Notes: generated by a model from the sequence alone, not told the origin. Shown: positions 19,530-28,680, counted from the first letter of the stretch. The stretch is 64,000 nucleotides of DNA from UBA4416 sp964541155 (GCA_964541155.1 CAZIPC010000002.1:248001-312000), one strand, 5' to 3'. Numbers and translations are program-made.

Positions 19530-19537
19530 TACCTTTG
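19530..19537 (+). promoter_or_regulatory. -7 element (TACCTTTG) for the LytTR regulator
   Basis: TACCTTTG matches TAnnTTTG, 41 bases before the ATG at 19579. The -33 region is a run of T without a clear TTTG. It lies in a 161-base gap in which nothing else is visible. Confidence 0.5.
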
Positions 19538-19578
19538 ATTACTAATGAAATTTATTTTCAGAGACGTTTTAATACCCA

Positions 19579-20262
19579 ATGATAAAAGCGATTGCCATAG
19601 ACGATGAACCAAATGCGTTAAAAATTATCGAAAATTTCTGTAAAGAAATTGATGCTATAATTTTACAAAAAACATTTACTGATATCCAAGATGGATTAAG
19701 ACATTTAAAAAAATTCCCTACTGATGTTGTTTTTTTAGATCTTGAAATGTCAAATTTTAAAACTGTTGATTTATGTTCTCAAATTAAACAAAATTCAGCT
19801 CTAATATTTATTACTTCTAATAAAGATTCTTTTAAAGAAGATTTAAAAATTAAACCATTAGGTTACTTGGCAAAACCACTTACATTTGACACATTTAATC
19901 AAATTGTAGATAAAACAAAAGAATATTTTAAATTAATATCTTATGCTAAGCCTGAACATATTTTTGTGAGAGCAGATTATAGTTTACAAAAAATAGTATT
20001 AAAAGATATTTTATATATTGAAGCATTAGATGACTATTTGAAAATTCATTTATATCAACAAAAAACCATAGTGGCAAGATTAACGATGAAATCATTAATA
20101 GAGAAATTACCTTCGTCAGATTTCATTAGAGTACATCGTTCATTTATTGTTCCAATTAATAAAATAGCAAGTTATACCAATAAAATGGTATTAATAGGAG
20201 ATAAAAAAATTCCAGTAAGCCATAGTTACGAAGCTAATGTTTCAAAATTATTTTTAGTGTAA
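19579..20262 (+). CDS. LytTR family response regulator
   Basis: A two-component transcription regulator. The receiver domain (residues 1-115) has the acidic pair Asp8-Asp9, the phosphoacceptor Asp54 in VVFLDLEM, Thr/Ser in FITSN and the conserved Lys in LAKPL. The LytTR DNA-binding domain (about 130-225) shows ILYIEALDDYLKIHL and FIRVHRSFIVPINKI, the standard family pattern. Length 227 is typical. No histidine kinase is adjacent, so it is an orphan here; Bacteroidota LytTR regulators usually pair with 5TM-5TMR or YpdA-type kinases located elsewhere. Targets unknown. Confidence 0.92.
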   Translation: MIKAIAIDDEPNALKIIENFCKEIDAIILQKTFTDIQDGLRHLKKFPTDVVFLDLEMSNFKTVDLCSQIKQNSALIFITSNKDSFKEDLKIKPLGYLAKPLTFDTFNQIVDKTKEYFKLISYAKPEHIFVRADYSLQKIVLKDILYIEALDDYLKIHLYQQKTIVARLTMKSLIEKLPSSDFIRVHRSFIVPINKIASYTNKMVLIGDKKIPVSHSYEANVSKLFLV

Positions 20263-20268
20263 CGTATT

Positions 20269-20300
20269 AAATAAAACCAACTTTAAAATTGGTTTTATTT
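20269..20300. terminator. Bidirectional terminator, LytTR gene / carbonic anhydrase
   Basis: A perfect 12-base-pair stem (AAATAAAACCAA at 20269-20280, complement at 20289-20300) with an 8-base loop, exactly in the gap between convergent genes. T-rich 3' arms exist in both directions. Confidence 0.8.
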
Positions 20301-20303
20301 AGT

Positions 20304-20945
20304 TTACGATTTAAAATCATACCTATAAATAGGCTCAATATCTCCAGAATCATCATACACAGCTTTTAGTTCAGTAATTAAACCACTATTTAATCCATAC
20401 ACCCAACCGTGAATAGCTAATTGTTTCCCTAGAGCCCATGCGCCTTGAACAATTTTAGTTTTTGCTAAATGTTGAACTTGCTCTATCACATTTAATTCTG
20501 TTAATCTATCCGCTCGTTTGTCTTCATTATCAATTGAAGCTAATTCTACTTCATGTTTTTGATAAACATCCTTTATGTTTCTTAACCAGTTATCTACTAA
20601 GCCATAACTCCCTGTTCCCATAGCTGCTCTAACTCCTCCGCATCCGTAGTGTCCACAAACAATAATATGTTTTACACCTAAAACCGTTACAGCATATTCT
20701 AATACACTCATTAAGTTCACATCGGTATGCACTACTAAATTTGCAATATTGCGATGTACAAACATTTCTCCGCTTTCGGTACTAGTAACTTCATTGGCAG
20801 GAACTCTGCTATCACTACAACCAATCCATAAATAATCTGGCTTTTGACCTAATGATAATTTTTTAAAATATTCCGGATCGTCAAATTTTTTTTCTAATGC
20901 AAAACGCCTATTTCCGTCAATTAACTTTTGGTATGCTTTGTCCAT
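20304..20945 (-). CDS. can: Beta-class carbonic anhydrase
   Basis: Zinc enzyme that interconverts CO2 and bicarbonate in the cytosol. Zinc ligands are Cys43 (WIGCSDSRVPANE), His99 and Cys102 (CGHYGCGGVRAAMG), with the Asp45-Arg47 dyad conserved. HRNIANLV near residue 64 is also diagnostic. Length 213 fits the bacterial Can type. It starts one base after the SulP transporter gene ends, so both are one transcript; together they suggest bicarbonate uptake and use, as in other SulP/CA gene pairs. Confidence 0.96.
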   Translation of the reverse strand: MDKAYQKLIDGNRRFALEKKFDDPEYFKKLSLGQKPDYLWIGCSDSRVPANEVTSTESGEMFVHRNIANLVVHTDVNLMSVLEYAVTVLGVKHIIVCGHYGCGGVRAAMGTGSYGLVDNWLRNIKDVYQKHEVELASIDNEDKRADRLTELNVIEQVQHLAKTKIVQGAWALGKQLAIHGWVYGLNSGLITELKAVYDDSGDIEPIYRYDFKS

Positions 20946-20946
20946 A

Positions 20947-22473
20947 TTATGAGTGTTTATATTTTATAAGTTCAACATTTATTTTTCTTTTTTTAGATGT
21001 ATCAATAAAATCATCAATAACATCTTTAGCATCCCTATTAATTTTTTTATTTATACTTCCATCAATAATTACTTTACTATTTGATTTTATATTTCTGAAG
21101 CAATTCATTAAATATCCTTTATTAAAAAATGTAACATGCTGTGGGAGTTTAATTAAATAATACAACTGTCCATCAATTGTATCACTACTTAATTCAAACG
21201 AAAATTTAATATTATCTCTAATAATATACACTACAGAAATCAGTATTCCAACACAAACACCTTTAAGCAAATCAGTAAATAACATTACAACAATTGTAAT
21301 TACAAACGGGATAAATTGCTCTAACCCAATTTTCCATTGCTCTTTAAATATAGTTATTTTAGTTAGCTTAAACCCAGTTGCTATTAATATAGATGCTAAA
21401 GAGGCATTTGGTATTAAGCTTAATATATTAGGTAAAAACACAATGCTTACTAATAGCAATATGGCATGAAATATAGTTGATACTCTTGATTTAGCCCCAG
21501 AATTAATATTTGCTGAGCTTCTTACAATAACCGATGTAATTGGTAATCCTCCTAAAAATCCACAGGTAATATTTCCAACTCCTTGAGCTAATAATTCTTG
21601 ATTAGTGTTTGATTCGTTTTTGTCAGGGTCTAGTTTATCAATAGCCTCAATCCCTAATAATGTTTCTAAACTAGCAACAACGCCAAGAGTTAAAACAATA
21701 ACCCAAAAGTTAGTAGAATTAGCAAAGCTAAAATCAGGGAACATTAAATTTGAAATCAAATCTTGTGTAGAATTTATGGATGGGAGATTAACTAAATGTT
21801 GAGCATCGATAGATAAAAACGCATTACTCTTAAAAGATATAGTTAATAAAATACCAAATATAACTACTAACAAAGGACCTGGAATCATTGATAAAAATTT
21901 ATCTTTTTTGTAAAATGATTTATCGGCAATTACTAAAATCATAAACGAAAGTATACCTATAATTACTGCTCCAGGTGAAACAAAATTAATCATGTTAATT
22001 AATTCAGTAAACGAATTTTCTCCATCCATTTGAATAAATTGTTCATCTCCTTCTGGGTCTTTATCATATCCTAGTAGATGTGGTATTTGTTTTATGATGA
22101 GGATAATACCTATTCCCGCAAGCATTCCTTTTATAACTGCATTTGGGATATAATTTGCCACCGAACCAGCTTTTAGCAAGCCTAGTATTAGTTGAAATAC
22201 ACCTGCAAAAACAACAGCAGCTAAAAACCCTTGAAAACTTCCTAATTCGTTAACAGCAGCTAATACAATAGCTGTTAAACCTGCAGCGGGCCCCGAAACA
22301 CTATATTTAGAACCACTAAATAAGCTAACAATTACACCGCCCACAATACCCGCAATGATGCCTGAAAATAATGAAACATTACAGGCCATTGCTATTCCTA
22401 AACACAATGGGAGTGCTACTAAAAACACAACTACACCCGCTTTTATATCGGCAAATAATTTTTTTTGAAACAT
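20947..22473 (-). CDS. SulP family anion (probable bicarbonate) transporter
   Basis: Inner-membrane SLC26/SulP transporter with the usual 14-segment 7+7 inverted-repeat fold. The N-terminal hallmark is GVVVFLVALPLCLGIAMA near residue 12, then GGVIVSLFSGSKYSVSGPAAG near 45, and the LGGLPITSVIVRSSANINSGAKS segment near 305. The last ~80 residues (after ~430) form a short, reduced STAS-like domain (NSKVIIDGSINKKIN). The downstream carbonic anhydrase points to bicarbonate (BicA-like) rather than sulfate as substrate, possibly driven by sodium; that is inference. The leader gene is the small exported protein upstream. Confidence 0.92.
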   Translation of the reverse strand: MFQKKLFADIKAGVVVFLVALPLCLGIAMACNVSLFSGIIAGIVGGVIVSLFSGSKYSVSGPAAGLTAIVLAAVNELGSFQGFLAAVVFAGVFQLILGLLKAGSVANYIPNAVIKGMLAGIGIILIIKQIPHLLGYDKDPEGDEQFIQMDGENSFTELINMINFVSPGAVIIGILSFMILVIADKSFYKKDKFLSMIPGPLLVVIFGILLTISFKSNAFLSIDAQHLVNLPSINSTQDLISNLMFPDFSFANSTNFWVIVLTLGVVASLETLLGIEAIDKLDPDKNESNTNQELLAQGVGNITCGFLGGLPITSVIVRSSANINSGAKSRVSTIFHAILLLVSIVFLPNILSLIPNASLASILIATGFKLTKITIFKEQWKIGLEQFIPFVITIVVMLFTDLLKGVCVGILISVVYIIRDNIKFSFELSSDTIDGQLYYLIKLPQHVTFFNKGYLMNCFRNIKSNSKVIIDGSINKKINRDAKDVIDDFIDTSKKRKINVELIKYKHS

Positions 22474-22538
22474 ATTTAAGTAAATAATTAATTAATTGTA
22501 AAAAGAAATTTTGGCTATACAGTAGCCATATCAATTAA

Positions 22539-22844
22539 TTAACTTTTTGGAGGAGGAATTATAATAGAGGCTATAATAGAAATGTATTTTTTTATTGGAA
22601 TAAAAAACAATTTATTTGATTCTAAAGCAGATAACATAAATATAGAATCGTGGTTTAAATAAATTAATTCATCTACAGAATCATTTGTTTCATGAGACTC
22701 TTCCTCTTCTTCAGTAACAGCAGAGTTTTGAACTTTAAACAGTTTGTTTTCCTTACAAATATGTATAACTGATGCTTGTAGTGTAATTGAAAAAACACTA
22801 AAAATTAATGTGAAAATAAATATGTGTTTCAGGTTTAAAAACAT
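22539..22844 (-). CDS. Small exported protein upstream of SulP
   Basis: 101 residues with a signal peptide (FIFTLIFSVFSITLQAS), a glutamate-rich middle (EEEEESHETNDSVDE) and a hydrophobic end finishing IIPPPKS. The proline run at the extreme C-terminus is shared with the unrelated-looking small exported protein at 25124-25672 (ESPPPEL), a pattern seen in small Bacteroidota proteins that precede outer-membrane transporter genes. A 65-base gap with a short GGCTA...TAGCC hairpin separates it from SulP. Function unknown; a periplasmic sensor or chaperone is only a guess. Confidence 0.6.
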   Translation of the reverse strand: MFLNLKHIFIFTLIFSVFSITLQASVIHICKENKLFKVQNSAVTEEEEESHETNDSVDELIYLNHDSIFMLSALESNKLFFIPIKKYISIIASIIIPPPKS

Positions 22845-23002
22845 GTTTTTATTTTAAAAAACAAATAACAGTATTATGTAATAAAAATTGTATGCAAGAT
22901 AAATAAATAATAGAATTTAATTACATTTAGTTTTTAGTTTAACAATTTTTTAAAGTGCTTTAAATACTGTTACTAAAGTAGTATGAAATAAAATTTAAAG
23001 TT

Positions 23003-23647
23003 ATGACACTTATACAATCAGCAAACGAGGTTATTCTAAACTATATTGGAGTAGAGGAGTTTCAAAAAATTTCTACCAAATTGTTGTTTAGATTAATAAT
23101 TGATATATCAACCATGTTGGTATTGATACGAGGTATTTATTATCCGTTATACAAAAACAGAGAGTTGTTTTTTACATTTTTTATTTTCAATCTTATCATT
23201 TTTTTAATTTCATATTTATTAAATAAAGTAGATTTATCAATGGGATCGGCATTTGGGTTGTTTGCTGTGTTTAGTATGCTGCGCTATAAAACCGAAGAAA
23301 TTACCATTAAAGACATGACTTATTTGTTTTTAACCATTGCCATTGGGCTTATATCTGCTGTAACAAAAATTAAAGATACCGCAGACAGCATGGAGTATCT
23401 TTTTTTAATAGGAATTAATGCCATTATTTTAGCCATAACGTATTTATTAGAGCGAAATATTTTTATTAAAAAAGAAAACGTAAATACAATTTTATACGAA
23501 AACCTCGACATGATAAAAGAAGGAAAATCTGATGAACTATTAGCAGATTTAAAGTTAAGAACAGGGTTTAATATCCATAGATATTCAATTAATAAAATAG
23601 ATTTTCTTAAAAACACGGTACAAATAAAAATTTATTACTATGAATAA
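23003..23647 (+). CDS. DUF4956 family membrane protein
   Basis: 214 residues with about four transmembrane helices (residues ~40-75, 80-100, 108-125, 130-150) and a ~60-residue soluble C-terminus (DELLADLKLRTGFNIHRYSI). The segment GSAFGLFAVFSMLRYKTEEITIKDMTYLFL matches the DUF4956 hallmark. Such proteins often sit beside a VTC-domain polyphosphate polymerase or CotH gene, but no such partner is next to it here. Function unknown. Confidence 0.88.
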   Translation: MTLIQSANEVILNYIGVEEFQKISTKLLFRLIIDISTMLVLIRGIYYPLYKNRELFFTFFIFNLIIFLISYLLNKVDLSMGSAFGLFAVFSMLRYKTEEITIKDMTYLFLTIAIGLISAVTKIKDTADSMEYLFLIGINAIILAITYLLERNIFIKKENVNTILYENLDMIKEGKSDELLADLKLRTGFNIHRYSINKIDFLKNTVQIKIYYYE

Positions 23648-23698
23648 CAAGAGATTTACTATGGCTATGTAAGTTTTTTCAGAAAAATGCACTTTTTT

Positions 23699-23729
23699 TT
23701 TGCAGATTTCAAAAAAGCACTTATATTTG
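23699..23729 (+). promoter_or_regulatory. Promoter of tRNA-Val
   Basis: TTTG at 23699-23702, a 19-base spacer and TATATTTG at 23722-23729 form a full Bacteroidota consensus promoter. Transcription should begin a few bases before the mature tRNA at 23741. Confidence 0.88.
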
Positions 23730-23740
23730 CAACCCAATTC

Positions 23741-23815
23741 GGGAGATTAGCTCAGCTGGTTCAGAGCACCTGCCTTACAAGCAGGGGGTCACAGGTTCGA
23801 ACCCTGTATCTCCCA
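23741..23815 (+). tRNA. tRNA-Val (anticodon TAC)
   Basis: A complete cloverleaf: 7-bp acceptor stem GGGAGAT/ATCTCCC, D-arm, anticodon stem CCTGC/GCAGG with anticodon TAC at 23776-23778, and T-arm with GGTTCGAACC. CCA is encoded at 23816-23818 directly after the discriminator A. It is a single-gene unit with its own promoter and terminator. Confidence 0.97.
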
Positions 23816-23820
23816 CCACT

Positions 23821-23848
23821 AAAACCCTAGTTACACTAGGGTTTTTTT
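23821..23848 (+). terminator. Intrinsic terminator of tRNA-Val
   Basis: An 11-base-pair perfect stem AAAACCCTAGT/ACTAGGGTTTT with a 3-base loop, running into seven T's. Starts three bases past the encoded CCA. Confidence 0.92.
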
Positions 23849-23880
23849 ATTTTTATAAGGTTCAATTAAAATTTATACAA

Positions 23881-25050
23881 ATGAAATACATTACCCGAAC
23901 TATTTGGATATTATCGTTTGTTAGTTTTTTTACAGATATAGCCACAGAAATGCTATATCCAGTAATTCCTGTTTATCTTCAATCCATAGGCTTTTCGGTA
24001 ATATTAATTGGTGTTTTAGAGGGATTTGCCGAGGCCGCTTCAGGATTAAGCAAAGGTTATTTTGGTAAGTTATCCGATTCCGTTGGTAAACGTGTTCCTT
24101 TTGTACAGTTTGGCTATGCATTAAGTGCTATTTCAAGACCATTAATGGTTGTGTTTGTATTTCCATTATGGGTAATTTTTGCCCGCACACTCGATAGGTT
24201 TGGAAAAGGAATTAGAACGGGAGCCCGAGATGCTATTTTGTCTGATGAAGCAACTCCCGAAACAAAAGGAAAAGTATTTGGTTTCCATCGCTCTATGGAT
24301 ACCTTAGGTGCTGTTGTTGGACCCTCACTTGCTTTAGTATATTTATATTTTTATCCACAAAATTATAAAACGTTATTTTTTATTGCGTTTGTGCCTGGTG
24401 TTTTTGCCGTATTAGGGTCTCTTTTTATAAAAGAATCAAAAAATACCCAAGTAAGATCACATACAACAACAAAAATTGGATTATTTTCTTTTTTAACATA
24501 CTGGAAAGAAGCCCCTTTACAATACCGAAAATTAACGATTGGCTTACTAACCTTCACGTTATTTAATAGTTCAGATATTTTTTTATTGTTAAAAGCAAAA
24601 GAGTCTGGATTAAACGACACTCAAGTAATAGGCGTATTTATAGTTTATAATTTGATATATGCCCTATTTGCATTTCCATTAGGTAGTATAGCCGATAAAA
24701 TAGGATTAAAAAAAATGTACATATTAGGGTTAATTATGTTTGCAATAGTTTATGCTTGCATGGGTTTAACGCATAATTTTTATATAGTTGGCTCTATGTT
24801 TTTATTGTATGGCATATACTCAGCAGCAACCGAAGGTGTATCAAAGGCATGGATAAGCAACATATGTGATAAAAAAGACACTGCAACAGCTATTGGAACA
24901 TACACTGCATTTCAAAGTGTGCTTACAATGATGGCAAGTTCTTTAGCGGGGTTTTTATGGTATAATTTTGGCCCTGGCTCTACATTTATTGTAACCAGTG
25001 TAGCAAGTGTTTTAGTTGTAATATATGTATCGGTATTTGTAAAAAGGTAA
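23881..25050 (+). CDS. MFS transporter
   Basis: 389 residues with twelve predicted helices of the major facilitator superfamily. The loop 2-3 motif is seen as GYFGKLSDSVGKRVPF near residue 60 and again in the second half as GSIADKIGLKKMY near 267. FARTLDRFGKGIRTGARDA near 100 is characteristic of a MFS branch common in Bacteria and often annotated as a drug or sugar efflux protein. Substrate cannot be assigned. The gene follows the tRNA-Val terminator and has no partner downstream, as a TTG-started gene begins 73 bases later. Confidence 0.9.
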   Translation: MKYITRTIWILSFVSFFTDIATEMLYPVIPVYLQSIGFSVILIGVLEGFAEAASGLSKGYFGKLSDSVGKRVPFVQFGYALSAISRPLMVVFVFPLWVIFARTLDRFGKGIRTGARDAILSDEATPETKGKVFGFHRSMDTLGAVVGPSLALVYLYFYPQNYKTLFFIAFVPGVFAVLGSLFIKESKNTQVRSHTTTKIGLFSFLTYWKEAPLQYRKLTIGLLTFTLFNSSDIFLLLKAKESGLNDTQVIGVFIVYNLIYALFAFPLGSIADKIGLKKMYILGLIMFAIVYACMGLTHNFYIVGSMFLLYGIYSAATEGVSKAWISNICDKKDTATAIGTYTAFQSVLTMMASSLAGFLWYNFGPGSTFIVTSVASVLVVIYVSVFVKR

Positions 25051-25123
25051 TTTTTAACTTAGCATAGTTTTTAAATTAATAATGCATTATATTTAAAATT
25101 ATATTAGATATTACGTTTAGCTT

Positions 25124-25672
25124 TTGAAAAAAACAGTTGTTATATTTTCACTTATCCTTATTACTATTTTATCTGTAGGTAGTTTTTTTATTCATTGTTG
25201 TTATTTAACATCATATAAAAAAGAATTTAGAGCTTTTTTGTTAAACCAACAGTGTAGAAAAAATTATACGCTACTTCAAATTAATCCCAGTCAATTATAT
25301 AGTAATAACAGCTCTTTACAATGGAAAGATGAAAACAAAGAGGTAGTTTATAAAAATAAGTTGTATGACATTGTATCTATTAATTTTACTGGTACTACTA
25401 TTACTTTAATGCTTGTTTCTGATGAACAAGAAACAAATTTAAAACAACAGTTTGCTAGCATGTTTGATGTAGGAGCATTACAACAAACCAAAACACCATT
25501 ACATATTTTAAAAAGATATCTCGATTTAAAATGTATAATATATTCTCTCTCCTTTAATAATAGAGTTATAGAAGTATGTACAAACAGTTGTTTTACAACT
25601 TATAATTGTTTTATATATCAAGTAGTTATAAGTTGCGAAAGCCCTCCTCCTGAGCTACGGTTGTATGTTTAA
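25124..25672 (+). CDS. Small exported protein preceding a TonB receptor
   Basis: 182 residues starting with TTG, which gives KKTVVIFSLILITILSVG, a clear signal or anchor segment. The mature part has several cysteines (IHCCYLT near residue 24, QQCRKN near 43, and four more in LKCI, EVCTNSC and YNCF near 135-162, then SCES), and ends PPPELRLYV. The CC pair and a proline run near the C-terminus recall the small Bacteroidota HYC_CC_PP-like proteins encoded before TonB receptor genes; I infer this by pattern only. The next gene is a haem-type TonB receptor, so it may help binding or sensing of that ligand. Confidence 0.7.
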   Translation: MKKTVVIFSLILITILSVGSFFIHCCYLTSYKKEFRAFLLNQQCRKNYTLLQINPSQLYSNNSSLQWKDENKEVVYKNKLYDIVSINFTGTTITLMLVSDEQETNLKQQFASMFDVGALQQTKTPLHILKRYLDLKCIIYSLSFNNRVIEVCTNSCFTTYNCFIYQVVISCESPPPELRLYV

Positions 25673-25754
25673 TTCAATACATAAGCATTAGGCTTATGTG
25701 TCTCATGATGATATAAATCATTGTGTATTATGTATGACTTTAAAAAACAAACAC

Positions 25755-28175
25755 ATGAAAAAAAACTATTTATTAATAGGCTTTAGTGCCTTATCATATA
25801 TGTCATTTTCTCAAACTATTACGGTTAGAGATCAGTCAACTCGAGAACCTTTACAAAATGTTATTATAAAAGATAGCAAAGAAGGGCAAGTAAAAACTGA
25901 CATTAGAGGAAATGCAAATATTTCTTCGCTTATTAAAACAGATTCTTTAACAATATTTCAGCACGGTTATTTTATTAAACGAATTTCTTGTACTTCTCAG
26001 CAAGATGCTATCACTATTGATTTAGCTGCTAAGTTGGTAAATTTAGATGAAATTATTTTTTCAGCTAACAGAACTCAAGAATCAAAGATGGATGTTCCTT
26101 ACTCAATGGAAATAATAAAGCAAAAAGATATTGAGTTTGCTAATTCGGCAACAAGTGGAGATATGCTTCAAAACACAGGACAAGTATTTTTACAGAAAAG
26201 CCAAGCTGGTGGGGGAAGCCCAAGCATGAGAGGATTTGAAGCCAATAAAGTACTTTTAGTAATAGATGGTGTAAGGATGAATAATGCTATTTACAGAGGA
26301 GGTCATTTGCAAGACGTTATGACGATAGATCCCAATATGCTTGATAGAACAGAAATTATATTTGGCTCATCTTCAACTGTATATGGCAGCGATGCATTAG
26401 GTGGTGTTATGCATTTTTATACCAAAAATGCACAATTAAGCAATGATGATAAAATGCTAGTGAAAGCAAACGCCATGGTAAGATATGCTTCTGCTGCACA
26501 AGAAAAAACAACTCATTTAGATTTTAATGTAGGATGGAAAAAAATAGCATCCTTAACTAATATTACGTATTCTGATTTTGGGGATATCATGTCTGGTACC
26601 AACAAACTTAATGGATATACAAATACCTGGGATAGAAATTATTATGTAAAGCGATTTGATAATAGAGATAGTATGGTAAAAAATACAGATAATAATTTGC
26701 AAATAGGAAGTGCATATAAACAAATAGACATCATGCAGAGATTTCAAATAAAAACAGGAAAATACATGTCTCATAATTTAAACCTTCAATATAGCACATC
26801 GTCATTTGTACCCAGATACGACAGGTTAGCAGGAGATTACTCGGGAAATAATTTAAAATTTGCCGAAAACGGATACGGGCCACAAAATCGTTTATTAGCG
26901 GCTTATACTATTAATAGCGATAAAAAAACGACGCTTTCTGATAATGTAAAACTAATAGTAGCATATCAAAAAATCGATCAAGATCGTATTACTAGAAAAT
27001 TTCAAAATTTAAATAGAAAATTTCAAAATGAAGATGTTTCAGTATTATCTGCAAATATAGATGTTTACAAAAAAATTAAAACAAAACACGAACTACGCTA
27101 TGGAGCAGAAATTACAAGCAATGACGTAAAATCTACGGCGCATTTTAAAAATATAAATACTGATATACAAACACCAGCAGATACAAGATATGCTGATGGC
27201 GGCAGTAAAATGTCAACTATGGCTATTTACTTTTCTCATGCTTGGGAAGTAAACAATCATTTTATTATTTCGGACGGATTGCGTTTTACAAGTACAAGTT
27301 TATCAAGCACATTTAAGGATACCACGTTTTTTAAATTTCCTTTTACTGTAGCTAAACAAACTAATCAATCCCTTAATGGAAACATTGGTTTTACATGGAA
27401 ATCAGATAATGATTATAAGATGAGTATGTTTATGAATACTGGTTTTAGAGCACCTAATGTAGATGATATGAGTAAAGTGTTTGAAAGTTCAGGCAACACC
27501 GTTATTGTTCCAAATCCACAATTAAAACCTGAATACACGTATAATTTTGAGTGGAATTTAAGTAAAGTCATTCAAGGAAAATATAAATTTGATATTACAG
27601 CTTACTACACTAATTTAACAAATGCATTAGTTGTTAAAGACTTTAAATTAAACGGAAAAGACTCTGCTTTATATAATGGCACAATGAGTAAAGTGCAAGC
27701 TACTCAAAATGCCGACAAAGCATATATTTATGGGTTAAATGGAGGGGTTCAGTTTGATTTTAATAGTAACGTATCATTTAAAAGCGTGTTAAATTATACT
27801 TATGGACGTTATGTAAATTCTCAAAATGACACGGTAGTGCCTTTAGATCATATTTCACCTTTATTTGGTCAAACAAGTATTTTATACAAAGCTAAAAATG
27901 TAGATGCTGAATTTTTTGTGAGATACAACGGTAAGAAATCTGCCTCTGATTATAGTTTAAGCGGTGAGGATAACGCCTCTTATTCTGCTGATAAAGTAAA
28001 TGGATATATGCCAAGTTGGTTTACATTAAATGTAAGAGTTGGAATAAATATTACTAAAAATTTACGATTAAATGCAGCTTGCGAAAACATAACAGATAAT
28101 TACTATAGAGTATTTGCCAGCGGTATTAATGCAGCTGGAAGAAATATAATTATTAGTTTAAGATATAAAATGTAA
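25755..28175 (+). CDS. TonB-dependent outer-membrane receptor, haem-receptor-like
   Basis: An 806-residue receptor. An ATG 57 bases upstream (25698) would put 19 residues before the signal peptide, so I use the ATG at 25755, which gives KKNYLLIGFSALSYMSFSQ. Residues ~20-100 form a carboxypeptidase-regulatory-like beta domain (ITVRDQSTREPLQNVIIKDS). The plug follows (DVPYSMEIIKQKDIE through GGVMHFYTKNA) with SMRGFEANKVLLVIDGVRMNN and YRGGHLQDVMTID, close to haemoglobin/haem-type receptors. The rest is a 22-strand barrel ending IIISLRYKM. The ligand is inferred, not shown. No TonB, ExbB or haem-degradation gene is nearby. Confidence 0.92.
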   Translation: MKKNYLLIGFSALSYMSFSQTITVRDQSTREPLQNVIIKDSKEGQVKTDIRGNANISSLIKTDSLTIFQHGYFIKRISCTSQQDAITIDLAAKLVNLDEIIFSANRTQESKMDVPYSMEIIKQKDIEFANSATSGDMLQNTGQVFLQKSQAGGGSPSMRGFEANKVLLVIDGVRMNNAIYRGGHLQDVMTIDPNMLDRTEIIFGSSSTVYGSDALGGVMHFYTKNAQLSNDDKMLVKANAMVRYASAAQEKTTHLDFNVGWKKIASLTNITYSDFGDIMSGTNKLNGYTNTWDRNYYVKRFDNRDSMVKNTDNNLQIGSAYKQIDIMQRFQIKTGKYMSHNLNLQYSTSSFVPRYDRLAGDYSGNNLKFAENGYGPQNRLLAAYTINSDKKTTLSDNVKLIVAYQKIDQDRITRKFQNLNRKFQNEDVSVLSANIDVYKKIKTKHELRYGAEITSNDVKSTAHFKNINTDIQTPADTRYADGGSKMSTMAIYFSHAWEVNNHFIISDGLRFTSTSLSSTFKDTTFFKFPFTVAKQTNQSLNGNIGFTWKSDNDYKMSMFMNTGFRAPNVDDMSKVFESSGNTVIVPNPQLKPEYTYNFEWNLSKVIQGKYKFDITAYYTNLTNALVVKDFKLNGKDSALYNGTMSKVQATQNADKAYIYGLNGGVQFDFNSNVSFKSVLNYTYGRYVNSQNDTVVPLDHISPLFGQTSILYKAKNVDAEFFVRYNGKKSASDYSLSGEDNASYSADKVNGYMPSWFTLNVRVGINITKNLRLNAACENITDNYYRVFASGINAAGRNIIISLRYKM

Positions 28176-28258
28176 AAAACATAATATCACACAAATATAA
28201 AGTAGTGTAAAAGGCTTAAGTTATTATTAAATTTATTTCATAAATTAAAATTAAAAAT

Positions 28259-28672
28259 ATGACTCCACAACATTCATTAATTCTTTTACGAGGATTACCT
28301 GGTAGTGGCAAAACGACGTTAGCAAATATATTGTCCGAAAATAATACATATCCTGTTTTTTCGGTAGATGATTATTTTACAAATAAGCAAACAGGAGAAT
28401 ATATTTTTGATTTTCAAAACAATCATATTGCGTATAAACGTTGTCAAGAATTAACAGAAGATGCTATGAAACAAAATTCTCAAAAAATATTTGTACATAA
28501 TACGTTTACTATGGATTGGGAAATGGAGCCCTACTTTAAGTTAGCAGCTAATTTTAAATACAAATTATTTATTGTAACAGTTGAAAATTATCATCAATAT
28601 AAAAATGTTCATGGGGTAACACCAGAACAGTTACAAAAAATGGCAGATAAATATAAAATTAAATTATACTAA
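28259..28672 (+). CDS. P-loop kinase-like ATPase (AAA_33 type)
   Basis: A 137-residue cytosolic nucleotide-binding protein. Walker A is RGLPGSGKTTLA near residues 10-21, followed by the FSVDDYF segment near 35 that usually binds the substrate or Mg. This matches small zeta-toxin/polynucleotide-kinase-like proteins (AAA_33; NEDD4-binding protein 2-like). No partner gene supports a toxin role, and it stands alone before a terminator. The substrate is unknown. Confidence 0.85.
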   Translation: MTPQHSLILLRGLPGSGKTTLANILSENNTYPVFSVDDYFTNKQTGEYIFDFQNNHIAYKRCQELTEDAMKQNSQKIFVHNTFTMDWEMEPYFKLAANFKYKLFIVTVENYHQYKNVHGVTPEQLQKMADKYKIKLY

Positions 28673-28680
28673 CATTACAA

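Noticed and set aside
25673..25754. Riboswitch before the TonB receptor
   Set aside because: Only two short stems (ACATAAGC/GCTTATGT and ATGAT/ATCAT) are seen; no cobalamin or other known aptamer motif is present.
28259..28672. Zeta-toxin of a toxin-antitoxin pair
   Set aside because: The P-loop is shared, but the protein is short and no antitoxin gene is adjacent.
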